A DNA stretch of 64,000 nt from Rhabdophis nuchalis (Eukaryota > Chordata > Lepidosauria > Squamata > Natricidae): assembly GCA_039707465.1 (NCBI GenBank), contig CM077648.1:24304119-24368118 (forward strand), in the 5' to 3' direction. Shown here piece by piece: positions 25,054-35,310 of the stretch. The notes beneath the pieces are model-generated. The model searched no databases, had not been told where the DNA came from, and worked only from the letters and a program-made list of their open reading frames with translations. Every line of letters starts with the position of its first letter. Within the stretch, counting starts at the first letter, position 1. A program made the position numbers and the translations under genes.

Positions 25054-25061
25054 ATTTGCAT
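25054..25061 (+). promoter_or_regulatory. Octamer (POU) motif ATTTGCAT
   Basis: Perfect octamer 209 bp upstream (in gene orientation) of the coding-exon acceptor, next to ACAATCAATAAAG, which resembles SOX/HOX-type sites. A second perfect octamer lies 173 bp further on. Motif match only. Confidence 0.35.
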
Positions 25062-25160
25062 AACAATCAATAAAGACATGATCCGGCCACCGCAGCCTCC
25101 TCCTCCCTCTCCCCTCCTCCCTCCGCGGGCGGGCTACCCTCTCTCGCCCGCTTTTAATAG

Positions 25161-26379
25161 CTGAGAATAGTGGGGGGGAAGGGGAAGGGCCGACAAATGC
25201 CAAGGGAGAAAGGGCAATTGGAGGGCTAAACACATGCAAATGATGGGTTAGCGAGAAGGCTCCAAATCCTCTAACCGGAGGGCATCTTCTGAACCTTAGG
25301 GAAGGTGGGAACAAGCCGGGATTGCCGGAGAGAGGAGGAGAAAACTATCAAATAGACTACAGGAAAGGGGGGAAACGAGTATTCTCCAGGGGTTAAAAAA
25401 TAACAAGAAAGTATGCCACGGCTCCCCTGTGCCCCTCCTGTGCCCCTCCGAGCCTTACCCTCCTCCTCCCCAGTGGGGTATAGCTGCACAGATCCTGGTG
25501 TCTTGGAAGCTGGAGAGGTTTGTTAGCTGCCACTTTGTCCTTTGGGGTCTGGATCTCAGCAGAATTGGCTTAAGAGACAGTCTCAAAGGCAGGGCTCTTG
25601 GTGAAGGCGATGCCTTTCTGAGCCAGAAATAAGAGCCAGAGTAAAAGGAGGGCCAGAGAATAGACAGGGAAACAATTTCCCAGGGGCCAATCTCAACTAA
25701 ACCCCAATCTGTTCTAAACAGATCTCCAGTCAAGAAGACTGCAGACAACAAGACTGTCTGTTCTCTGTACAGGTCCATACCTGTGGATGTATATGATGAA
25801 TATGACGAATAAATGTGTATGTTTATGACACACTTAAACAGGGTCAGCAAAGTTTTGTTACCTTTAACGGTGATTAAATTTTTTTATGGCTTTGTGTGTT
25901 GTGTGAACCCAAGCGTTTTGAGTAATTTATGGGTTAATTTATCAGTCAGTTAAGCATGGAACACAGGTTTATGTTCATTTAAAAATATGCATATGCCACC
26001 TCATAGAGGCTGTTTTTAAGGTTTTTGAAGGCTGAACATTACCTGTTCAGTGTAATACAATATTCTATAGGCTGGAAGATACTATAGAGTTTATCACTCC
26101 CAAGTCATACTTAAAATAATTGTTGGGAGGATTTGAGTTCGCACATCAGGCTGAGTTGCAATATTTAGAAAGTAAAATAAAGCATTAACCCAGTTGAATA
26201 CTAACTATATATATATCTATACTATACTGTACTGTACAGTACATATACATATATATAAAATCTGATTTTTTTTAATATACCGTAGATATGTTTGTGTATA
26301 AAAAACAGGATATTTTTACAGTATTGTAAATTAAATGCAGAGACAGTCCAGAGGGCCTAAAACAGTTTCACACCATTCC
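25161..26379. other. Unique intronic sequence, no gene seen
   Basis: Between the CpG island and the putative regulatory block. It holds the second octamer and a short AT/TA tract near 26207-26260. No transposon, RNA gene or coding frame is recognised. Confidence 0.5.
25234..25241 (+). promoter_or_regulatory. Octamer (POU) motif ATGCAAAT
   Basis: Perfect octamer in the orientation opposite to the one at 25054, in TE-free sequence just upstream of the CXXC4 coding exon. Motif match only. Confidence 0.35.
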
Positions 26380-27430
26380 TACAGGTGAAAAGTACTTATC
26401 AATTATACTAATTACTACCATAATTAGACCAATGAACTATTTCTAGCCCAACCTACCAGCTACAAAAGCACACAGACATCTAGCTGAACCTTATTAAAAA
26501 CCCACCATTGGGGAAACTAATCAAGAGGAAAGGAAAGGAAAGAAAACACACCTCAGTCTTGTTAGACTAGGAGGTCAGTCTGCACCCTTGAATGCTAAAA
26601 GCCTTTAATGAGAACACAGCCACCTTTGCGTTTTCACAGCAGGAAAAAAAAGGGGGGGAGGGGAACCATTGCTCCCTGGAGGGATTTGGTGGCAAATCCT
26701 ACTATTCCCACACACAAACACGATTGCAGGTCACTATGCATATTAGAATACTTTTTAAAAAAACAACCACTATTTTAAAGGAAACTATAGCAACTATTTA
26801 ATAGAAGTCGCTTTGTTTGTTAAGGGTAGATAAAGTGCTTGATTGGTAAAAGGTTCTAATTTTAATTGAAAAAGGGGGCAGGCTATGGAGACTGCACGTT
26901 CATGCCCTATTTTCCACAGCCTTAAAGTGGCTTTGCTTTCACAAACGCTCTTTCCTACCATTTCAATCTCTTCTCTCCCCAGCAGCCCACCCCCCCACCC
27001 CCCCTCCCCCGCCAAATCTCCTTGCAAGGTTTATGGCTACCAGAAACGAGGAGGGGGGGGGGAATAATGGTTCCACCAACCATGTCATTATTGTTTAATC
27101 GATGTTATCTCTGGAGCGGGAGAGAGAAGTCTAAAGCGCAGCTATTGATTTTTTTCCCCAATATTAAAACTATAGCCAGATTAAAAAGAAAATTAAAAGC
27201 AGCTCCTAATCCGCGTTTTTCTCACTGTTTAAATCAATGTGACTGTTCCTGTTCAATACTGCATTTCTGTTCTGCTACAGACAGAGAGATCAAAGGTCAT
27301 ATTTAACATTCAGGAGGAGGGGCTGGTGCAGATTAATTAATAAATTAATAGAGCAGCGCCTTTTATTGCTGAAGCTTAGCATTCATCTACTTTAACAATC
27401 CCAGCGGTCCAAGAGCGGAAAAAGAGAGGG
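26380..27430. promoter_or_regulatory. Putative conserved non-coding regulatory block
   Basis: About 1 kb of unique, moderate-GC sequence lacking transposons between the CXXC4 promoter and its coding exon. It carries the TCF/LEF site, ATCGAT and repeated TTAAT homeodomain-like cores. No open frame resembles a protein. The claim of conservation is inferred from texture and position and has not been aligned. Confidence 0.3.
27287..27296 (+). promoter_or_regulatory. Consensus TCF/LEF site AGATCAAAGG
   Basis: Exact match to the Wnt-responsive TCF/LEF consensus, about 0.5 kb from the predicted first-exon donor of CXXC4, a Wnt inhibitor. The following AAAGGTCA also resembles a nuclear-receptor half site. 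TTAATTAATAAATTAA at about 27333 is a cluster of homeodomain-type cores. Confidence 0.4.
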
Positions 27431-27813
27431 AGCGAAAGAGCGCGCATGAAGGGGGGGAAGGGAGAAGAGAGAAAGGAAGGAAGGAAGAAAGAAAGAACCA
27501 AAAACAATCACTTACCAGTCTCTGTATTTTGGGGGGGAACTGGGGGCTTGGATTTGCAGACGTTTAACCCGCCTGTTTGGTCTTTATTTAGTTGCACATC
27601 CCTCCCTAACACAAAGGAGAGCGTAAAAAAAAAAAACCACAGAAAAGAAAAATATCCCGAGGTGTCTTTCTTTGGCCGCTCCTCAAATTACAACTTTGGT
27701 ACTTGTAAACAAACTGTACAGGGCGGCGGTGATGCGGGCTGGGGGGGGGGGGGGGAGGGGATGGGGAGGCTTGGTGGGAAAGAAATAAAGACTCCGATCC
27801 ACTAAGCAAATAC

Positions 27814-28170
27814 CTGTAAGTGCCTCTTTTTTCTGGTTGCAGAGAAAGGAGGAGGGAAGGGAGGGGGGGATAGGGAAGAGCAGGCACTGAATGTGTGAGT
27901 GTGAGAGTGTGTGTGTGTGCGCGCGTGAATGTGTGAGAGCGCTTGGCGGCGGTGCTCGGTGGTCTCTCCCTGCGCGCTGCGCTCCGTCCGTCTCTCCTGT
28001 CGCTGTGTGCGATGGAGGGAGGGTGGCAGCCGGGGGGACTCGCTCTCCCCCTTGCTGTTTGTGCGTGCCTGCGTGTGTGTGGTTGCAGGAGGAGGGGAAG
28101 GAAACGAGGAGGCGGAGGGGAAGGGGGAGGAGGAGGAGGGGGGGGCGCGAGGAGTGAGAAGGCTCCGCAG
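27814..28170 (-). other. CXXC4: Probable CXXC4 first (non-coding) exon
   Basis: The minus strand shows a donor ACTTACAG|GTATTTGC at 27814/27813 inside a CpG- and GC-rich block, about 3 kb upstream of the coding-exon acceptor. A CCAAT box (GCCAATCA on the minus strand, about 28214-28222) would place a start site some 50-100 nt downstream, near 28.1-28.2 kb. The 5' limit given is a guess. No transcript evidence is available. Confidence 0.35.
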
Positions 28171-29060
28171 CGCCGAGGAGGTGAGGAGGATGCGGGGATG
28201 TGGACACCTACTGATGATTGGCTGCAAATCACACCGGGAACAAGAGGCGCGCACGGGCCACTGCTCCTCTTTCCCCTCCACAAATTCCCCTCCCCCTCCT
28301 CTCCTCCTCCCCCTCCTCTCTTCTCCTCCCCCTCCCCCTCCTCCGACGCAGCGAGCGGCCACATTTGGCTGCCCCTCCTCTTTCGGCCGGGAGAGGGTGG
28401 GGAGATAAAGCTGCCTGGAGGCTCATTTGTAAGGAGCAGCCACTTGCCGCGCACTCCAGCCTCTTGATTCCCCATTCACTTCCCTTCCGTGCGTGCGTGC
28501 GGAGAGCGCAAGGGAAGCCGGGGAGGGGAGGGGGAGGAGAAAGGGTGTGCTCTGGGTGGCTGCCGAGGGAAGACTTGGGCGGGAGAGAGGCGAGAACCCC
28601 CCTCCGACCCCGGGGAGCGGGGAGGCCCTTGTTGCTCCGCCAAAGGATGCTTTCTGCGAGCGCCCTCTTCGCTTCGCTCCCCGCGCAACTATTTGCTGGG
28701 GGGGGGGGCGCCTCCGGGGAGGAGAAGCGGCGCCTCTTCAGCAGACGAGGAGAGGTCGGAGCGCGGAGTCTCCTTCCGCCCACCCACTCACTCACTCCCG
28801 CGCGCCTTCTTCCGAAAAGCTCTCCATAATCTCCGAATTCCAGGCGCGGAAAAAAGGAAAGGGAAGCGAGAGAGGAAAAGGAGATTTCCCCGGCGGGCGC
28901 TTTGTGCCAGAGGCGTATTGGGAGACTCCCGCGGTGCCTGGCACCCGGAGAGAAGGCAAAGCGCCACCTTAAACGCGAAAGGAGGTTTTTTCTTCTTCTC
29001 CTTGCTGGTTTGGCCGCTGCCGTTGACATACAAAGGCTAAACGCTTCAGCCAGCCTGAAA
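27830..29060. promoter_or_regulatory. CpG island, candidate CXXC4 promoter
   Basis: About 1.2 kb with dense CG dinucleotides and long CCT/GGA-type purine-pyrimidine tracts, in sharp contrast to the AT-rich surroundings. Overlapping frames on both strands are open only because of composition and match no family. The position fits the CXXC4 promoter. A divergent plus-strand transcript is possible but unsupported. Confidence 0.6.
28214..28222 (-). promoter_or_regulatory. CCAAT box in the distal CpG island
   Basis: The plus strand reads gattggctgc here, giving GCCAATC on the minus strand, the orientation needed for CXXC4. It lies inside the GC-rich block with no convincing TATA box, as is usual for CpG-island promoters. 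Confidence 0.35.
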
Positions 29061-30207
29061 TGCAAAGTCGTCTCGCGGCGAGTTATTGGGAAGCGAAAGT
29101 TGGGAAGGTGAATAGTGACCCTTGCTAAGACAAAAAGTAGCCAAGTTTATTAGCCAGTAAAGAGCTTATGTTGGTAGTTCAAAGGTGCGTGTTCGTCTCT
29201 CCAGACGAGCTTGGCTGTTTTCATGGTTTCACTGAAACTTCCTTTAATTTGGAGAAGGGTTAGGAATATGATGAAACTACAGAGATTTAAGATTTGGGTT
29301 TTATTTTATGCCCCCTTTTGAAAGCTGCCTGGCGATGTTTAGATGACCTTGACTTGACAACTGAGGGCTAAGCAAAGTCAGGCCTGCTTAGGAGATGGAT
29401 GGAGAACTCCAGAAAATATTAAAGACAGTAGCCTAGGAAGGGAGCTGAAAAAGTCTAGAAGGGCAATGGCAAACTTTCTGTATTAGGAAGTCATCAGCAG
29501 TCAGATTGAATGCCTAGGAAGCTTTCCCTGAGCTTTAATGCAAATTAAATTAAATTGATATACTAGTCAGTTATTTCTGGGTTTTTTTCAAAAAATTAAT
29601 AGGGAAGACAAAAACAAACTGATTTCACATTTCATAGACTAATCTTTATATTATGCCTGTAAACTTCAGTTTGGACAAAATTGGAAGATAATAGGGCATA
29701 CAATGTTGAAGCAAGGTAACTCAAATGGACTTACACACTACATGAACCTGTGACTCCCATGGGAATGAAATTTGGGGAAATGGTGGCTGTTTCAGGACCA
29801 TCTTCTCTACACTTCACTGAAACCTGCAGGTTGTGTGGCCCCTCCACCTCTCTGTGGCCCCTGCACCTACACAAGTGGCAACAACTTCGCACGGGTGGTT
29901 TTTGCAATCAGCTGTGTTATCAGGTCATGTTATGATTTCTGACAAAGGCAATGTGGAAGCCAGCAGGAAATTGGAGGTAACTCCTGTGACCACTTATTAT
30001 TATTATTATTATTATTATTGCTTGCTCATGGTCTTTCCCTCTGTTTAGATAAGGAAATATCTCAAAAAAGATGAATCGCAGGTTGTCTGGTGTCATTCTA
30101 ATTTCACTTAAATGTGCAAAGTATCATGCAGTAATAATGCAAATGATAGTTACAGACCATTAGCCATGACTATACACTTAGTAGTAACACTCACGGAATC
30201 CATAGGT
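29061..30207. other. Unique sequence upstream of CXXC4
   Basis: No transposon or coding similarity seen. It contains a short (ATT)n tract at 29993-30019. Upstream flank in gene orientation. Confidence 0.45.
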
Positions 30208-30597
30208 CAGTGTTAGCTAACCTTTTCGTTGTTGTGTGCCAAAAACGTACGTGCGCACGCTTCCATAACGCAATGTGCGTGTGACTCCCCCCTGCGTGCT
30301 CCTCCCCCTGTGCATGTGCACGCAACATGCTACCCCACGCTTCCCCCCCTCCCCCCCACATGCATGCACAAACCGCCCGCCCCGTACCCTGTTTTGGGCC
30401 TAGTAGACCTCCCTGCAGCCTTCTGCTCCCCACATGTGCATTTATGCATCTCCCGCATGCTCTCCTGTGCATGCGTGAAAGAGACCCAGAAATCAGCTCA
30501 CAGGCGGGTGTGGGTGCATGCGCAGTGGAGCTGACCTGGGGCAATGGCTCACCTGCCCACAGAGAGGGCTCTGCGTGCCACAGGTTCGCCATCACGG
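30208..30597. mobile_element. hAT MITE, 'gtgttagctaacc' family
   Basis: Left end cagtgttagctaacc and right end ggttcgccatcacgg are inverted. The interior is rich in alternating gtgcatgtgcac. No clear target duplication on the right. Confidence 0.65.
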
Positions 30598-31676
30598 CGG
30601 GAGGGGGGAATGATTCTTTTCCCAGGTTCCCATGGACCTCCATTGTTACTTATTTTAATTCCCAGGTTTCAAGGCAGCTTCCTTCGCTACACGACGATGC
30701 TGCTCTTGAGTTGCTAACCCAAAATTATGCTTTTAACCTTTCTCCTCTCATGTAAGATCTTGTTCCTATTCAAGAGTTTAGGCTTTATCTATTTCTTATT
30801 CTCTCCTCTTACCTTGAACCTAGAACCTTAGTTACATTTTCCCCCCATAATAGTTTTCCTTTCATTTCTAGATTTCAAGATGAAACTGACCTCTAACGAA
30901 CATGCCATATACAGATGTAATTTCCCATGTTTGTTGCTCATGCAATTCTCTGCTTCCTTGTTTTCTTCCTCAGATCTCCTTTTCTCATTCGTGTTCTAGC
31001 CTCCACTCTTCCATCTTTGTCCTGAAACCCTTCCCCATAACCCCCCTCCCATTAAACCTGCCTTCCCATGCTTGTCATTTCTCACCCCATTCTCTATCAT
31101 TGTCTCATTATCTTCCTTTCCCAGACACATGCATTTCTCTTGGCCAGGTTTCATTAGGAGAAGTGCAATTCTGCAGACCTTACCGATTACTCTTAAAGTC
31201 TACCATGATTACTTAGACTTCGGGTATTTAATGCACTCAAGCTATTTTATTTGCCTTTTGAGATGTTAATCAACAAACAGTCAAAAGGTTGTCCATCCTT
31301 TCACTATAAAATACTGAAGTCAGGCAGCAAGGTGGGAAGATAAGTTAGGTACAGTACTCTTAACTTGTGCTTCTCACTATCTCAACTGGTGGATTGATCT
31401 TTAAGATCTTACCTTTATTGAGGAAAACATTTTTATGCTCTGTTCTATGTCTCATTTTAGTTCTGCTGTACATTATTTTAATAATAATTTTATTAAACAT
31501 AACAAGAAGACAAGAATGAATATAAGCTAAGGAAATAAAATAGAAAGTATGGAAAAGAAAAAATATAGTAAAAACAGATATGTAAAGAAATGACTTTCTC
31601 CATCGTCATAACAAGGAAAAACAATTTTAGTAACTTCTCATTTCTTAAAATACAACAAATGATCTCTTTTTCCCAT
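30598..31676. other. Non-coding sequence, nothing recognised
   Basis: No gene or repeat family recognised by eye. Confidence 0.35.
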
Positions 31677-32112
31677 ATAATAATAATAATAATTTTTATT
31701 TCTAACCCGCTCTCTCTCCCCGAAGGGACTCGAGGCGGGGCACAGGAAAATTAAAACAATAAAAACAACAAAATACAAAAATAAGAACAATAAATATAAG
31801 ATAAAAACAAATTAAACAGTTAATCCTGCGCTAAAATCTCCCAATTAATTACTAAAAATTCACCCTAACTATAAAAGAGACTACCCTAGGCCGGCTAAGC
31901 GAAAAAGATGTGTTTTTAATTTTAGGCGGAAGGAGCGGAGGTCCGTGGTTGTTCTAATGTCGGGGGGAAGGTCGTTCCAGAGGGCTGGGCCCGCCACAGA
32001 GAAGGCCCTTCCCCTGGGCGTCGCCCGCTGACAGAGTCTAGTGGACGGCACCCGGAGAAGTCCCTCTCTGTGGGAGCGGATCGGCCGTGTAAACAAATCC
32101 TTAGAGCCTCAT
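31677..32112 (-). mobile_element. L2-type LINE 3' end
   Basis: The minus-strand frame reads RPIRSHREGLLRVPS, ATPRGRAFSVAGPALWNDLP, TDLRSFRLKLKTHLF, then a 3' UTR and (TTA)n tail. Very similar to the copy at 39246, so a fairly young subfamily. Truncated. Confidence 0.88.
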
Positions 32113-32865
32113 CCTGATTAGCAAAGTCCATTAAGAGTCACCAGAAATAACAACGTATCTATTTTAACCTTGATCAAATAAATAAACTTTATTTTCCTTC
32201 CTTTTAACAATCTTGCTCTTTAATCCCTTCAACTAATGTCCTTCAATTTACGTCCTTCAAAATAATGTCCTAGAATTTGATTTCTCTTCACTTTTTCTTT
32301 GTAGCTTTTCACAAAATTCTTAAAAGCTTGGTAAGCTCTTAAAAGTACAGGAAAGTTATCCAGGTCACTTGGTTTTGGTTTGTTATTTGTGTATCCTTTT
32401 TAATTATTAAGACATCAGCTAGTTTCACTTATATGCAGTGTAACATTTTTTCCATATCCTTATTGTAGCCTGTAATTTTTAAATGCACTTTTCAGATGTC
32501 TTCTCTGATATATCTTGTTCTTTTCCTTAATATTTTTTGAACACAGTCTATCTACATTGACAGATGCTTTTAAAATTAACTTGTCGGTTCATTGTTCAAA
32601 ATATCCTTGCTATGTCTAATGTTAAAAGTACTTTCCTCCATTTTGTACTACTAAGTCAGTTTTAAATGTTCTCTTTTAATTTTAATCTTTAGTTCCTTTT
32701 GTATCCTTGTAGTGTCCAGCCTTCAAAGTCTCATTCTATCATGTTTTTGTAAAGAATTCGAAACAAAAAGGATTTTTCCATTGGAAGGATTTTTATATTT
32801 AATATCACACTTTTTTTTCAAATCTATCTGAACTCTTAATCCATTTGTAACTATCCAAAATGAAC
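32113..32865. other. AT-rich non-coding sequence, nothing recognised
   Basis: No gene or repeat family recognised by eye. Confidence 0.35.
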
Positions 32866-33285
32866 TGTCAGGGTTCCAAATAGCATCCAAAATTAAATCA
32901 GAGTCCAAGGCAAAGTATTGCTCAAAGTTCCAATTTATTAAGAGAGCCATGTTGGCACATCTGGGAAAACCCGAATCTGAAAGCTTCCCAGTTTTCCCCA
33001 CCCAGTTGAAAGTTCAATATCCTGCCCCCACACCCACAAGTCCATCACATGGTCCAAACTTCCACTGCAATGCTAGCAGTTCCACCCATCCCGTTCTGGT
33101 CAGGTGCAGAGGTACAAAGACAAAGGATGACCTTAGATTCTAGAAACGAATTTTGTTATGGCTACGTAGCGTCTGACTCCATACAATCCCCCCTCCCATT
33201 TCCCCACAATAGAAAATGCATAGTAGAATAATAGAAAATGTGGCAGGCCTAAGATCCAAAAAAAAAGATGGCTGCAGGCCTGACA
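32866..33285 (-). mobile_element. Solo LTR of an LTR retroelement
   Basis: Read on the minus strand it starts TGTCAGGCCTG and ends CCTGACA, the TG...CA inverted ends of an LTR. AATAAA lies at 32939-32934. Flanks tgaac/tcaac fit a 5-bp duplication with one mismatch. Relatives at 45573 and 60838. No internal coding sequence, so it is a solo LTR. Confidence 0.65.
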
Positions 33286-34000
33286 TCAACATTCTAATCA
33301 CTCTTTTGCTGTTTATTTATTTTTTTAAAAATCTTCTAAAAAAATCTGTTAACTTGCATTTAAAACTTCTTTGGCCAAAGTTTAAAGGAAACACACTTGG
33401 TGCTGTAAAACCTATGCATCCAAGGGCTTCTAATACCCGAAAAGCCATTAACAAGCAATTGCAAGAAGTGGTTATAAAAGGAAATAAGCAAAGCCAGTGT
33501 CCATAGAGGTGCTAACTGCGATTTGAGTGAAAACGGCTTGCCCTTGAAAGCATTGTCTTGCAGTCCCCTTGCATGAAGCTGCTGTCTGAAATACTTATTG
33601 GAGATCTCAAATTCTCTCTATCTGGAGAGGAATTAGGAGGAACCAGCGTTTCATTCTGCTATGGTTGTCAGCTCTGCTTTTAGCAGAGCCACCTTCAGTT
33701 GGTCATTTCTTCCCCAGCACTCCACTTCTGCCCTACATTTTGAGTGATTTATTTATTCGTACGTGTTATAGCCCACTTTCCTGCAATTCCAGCTGGCCTG
33801 GGCTTTGTTTGCTTTTAATCAGGAGTCAGCAGACCATCATCACCCTGTTGGCAGTCCTCCAGCCTCCTGAAATTATACTACCGAAATTGTGGTTTTTTTT
33901 CATCTGTGGTGTTCTCTTTCCCCAAAAAATAGGGGCAGAAATAAAGGCAGGAGGTGCCCAAGAAACAACCCTGAAAGCCCAAGTTATGCCATGAAAGTTT
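33286..34000. other. Non-coding sequence, nothing recognised
   Basis: No gene or repeat family recognised by eye. Confidence 0.35.
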
Positions 34001-34002
34001 GG

Positions 34003-34046
34003 CCTCATAAAAGGCAACACCTAGGTGGGTGTTGCCTTTTATGAGG
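34003..34046. repeat. Perfect 19-bp inverted repeat, 6-bp loop
   Basis: cctcataaaaggcaacacc (34003-34021) and its exact reverse complement (34028-34046) surround taggtg. Confidence 0.9.
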
Positions 34047-34240
34047 GAGGAAGGTTGGAAATGTAAAGGAGGGACTTTTTATCATTTAGGATAGATGTGT
34101 GATAAAGCAAAGAAATATTGGAGTAGGGTTCATATTTTAATAAGAAAATTCTTAAAGTGAATACAAAGAGAAAACCAGACCCTTTTCTTTGAGGACTAAA
34201 GGAAAAAGACCTGGGGGGAAAAAGAGGAACTCTGATGTTA

Positions 34241-34992
34241 TATACCGTCTCTTGGAATAAAACCTTTCCCCCCCCAAATAAGAGAGTGAAAATCTGGATG
34301 CTTCTTATACACAGAATACAGCATTTTCGGCCTCCCGAAAGCCCACGTCCTTCACAAAAATGGACATGCAGAGGGTTTGGGAGGCCTGCAAAGTGCTTCT
34401 GGGGGCTGGGAAGGGCAAAAACGAGCAAAACACGGGCCGTTTTTTCCTCATTTTTGTCCCCCCAGCATCACTTTGCAAGCCGCGGGAGCCGGAGGGCAGA
34501 GAACAGGTGCTCCCGCGGCTTGGCGGCTTCAGAATACCCCTAGCTTTTCATGGCTGGAGAGCGGAGTTGTGCGAGCGGCTTTTCTACTCCCTGCTTGTGC
34601 GACTCCAAAGCTCATGATGGCCTTTACCTGTAGAGTCAGGGCAGCTCCACTGCTGCTGCTGCCCGCTGTATGGCTTTCTTCTGGCAGTTGCCGCTCTGGG
34701 AGCACACTCTATGGTTGTGAACCATAGAGTATACTCCCAGAGCGGCAACTGCCAGAACATCTGTGCTTTGGAAGCCACAGAAAAAGCCATGCGGCAGTGG
34801 CGGCAGCAGCAGCGGAAATGCCCTGACTCTACTGGTAAAGGGCATCATGAGCCTGGGAGTCACATGAGTGGGGAGCAGAAAAGCAGCTCGTACAACCCCA
34901 AACAAATAAGCCCCCCACATTATAAGACCAAGGCCATATATTGTGTGTTAAAAATATGTAAGACCTGTCTTATTTTCAGAGAAACATGGTAA
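34241..34992. mobile_element. Putative TA-flanked DNA transposon with large palindrome
   Basis: The right end gtcttattttcagagaaac resembles the TIR of a mariner-type MITE. The left end taccgtctcttggaataa may be its diverged partner. The interior shares atacagcattttcggcc and gggaggcctgcaaagtgc with the element at 53500. A palindrome with 36-bp arms sits at 34681-34755, with outer arms reaching about 34610-34851. Confidence 0.45.
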
Positions 34993-35142
34993 TCTCTAGA
35001 AAAAATTGTTTTGAACGAAGCTGGCACAATGAAACAATTCTCCCAGTCACCATTGTCCTGTTAGAACAATAAAGAGTTCTGGAAGTGCCATTGCAACTGT
35101 AATATTCCAGATCAAAACCACTGCATTCCCCTTTTTTCTTTA

Positions 35143-35180
35143 TGTGCTCACTGAGGCCTAGTGAGCCTCAGTGAGCACAT
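35143..35180. repeat. Short perfect inverted repeat
   Basis: tgtgctcactgaggc and gcctcagtgagcaca are exact complements separated by ctagtga. Confidence 0.7.
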
Positions 35181-35310
35181 TTGTATTGCATTTGTATTGC
35201 AGGTGCTGTGGATTACTGTGCACTCACAATGCTTTCTCCTTGGGTAAAGCCCTGCAGAGCTACATTTTGAGAAAAGAGCAAATTTACTTGCTATTCTGAT
35301 TAGCCTAAAC

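Larger units (their letters stand above)
23040..25160. promoter_or_regulatory. CpG island over the CXXC4 coding exon
   Basis: GC-rich and CpG-dense across the whole coding exon and its leader, with many GCC/GGC triplets that encode the alanine and glycine tracts. Composition falls back to AT-rich just outside these limits. Confidence 0.7.

Noticed and set aside
27606..29065. Several 150-290-codon frames on both strands
   Set aside because: CpG-island composition; no domain, no conserved start, and they overlap each other in all frames.
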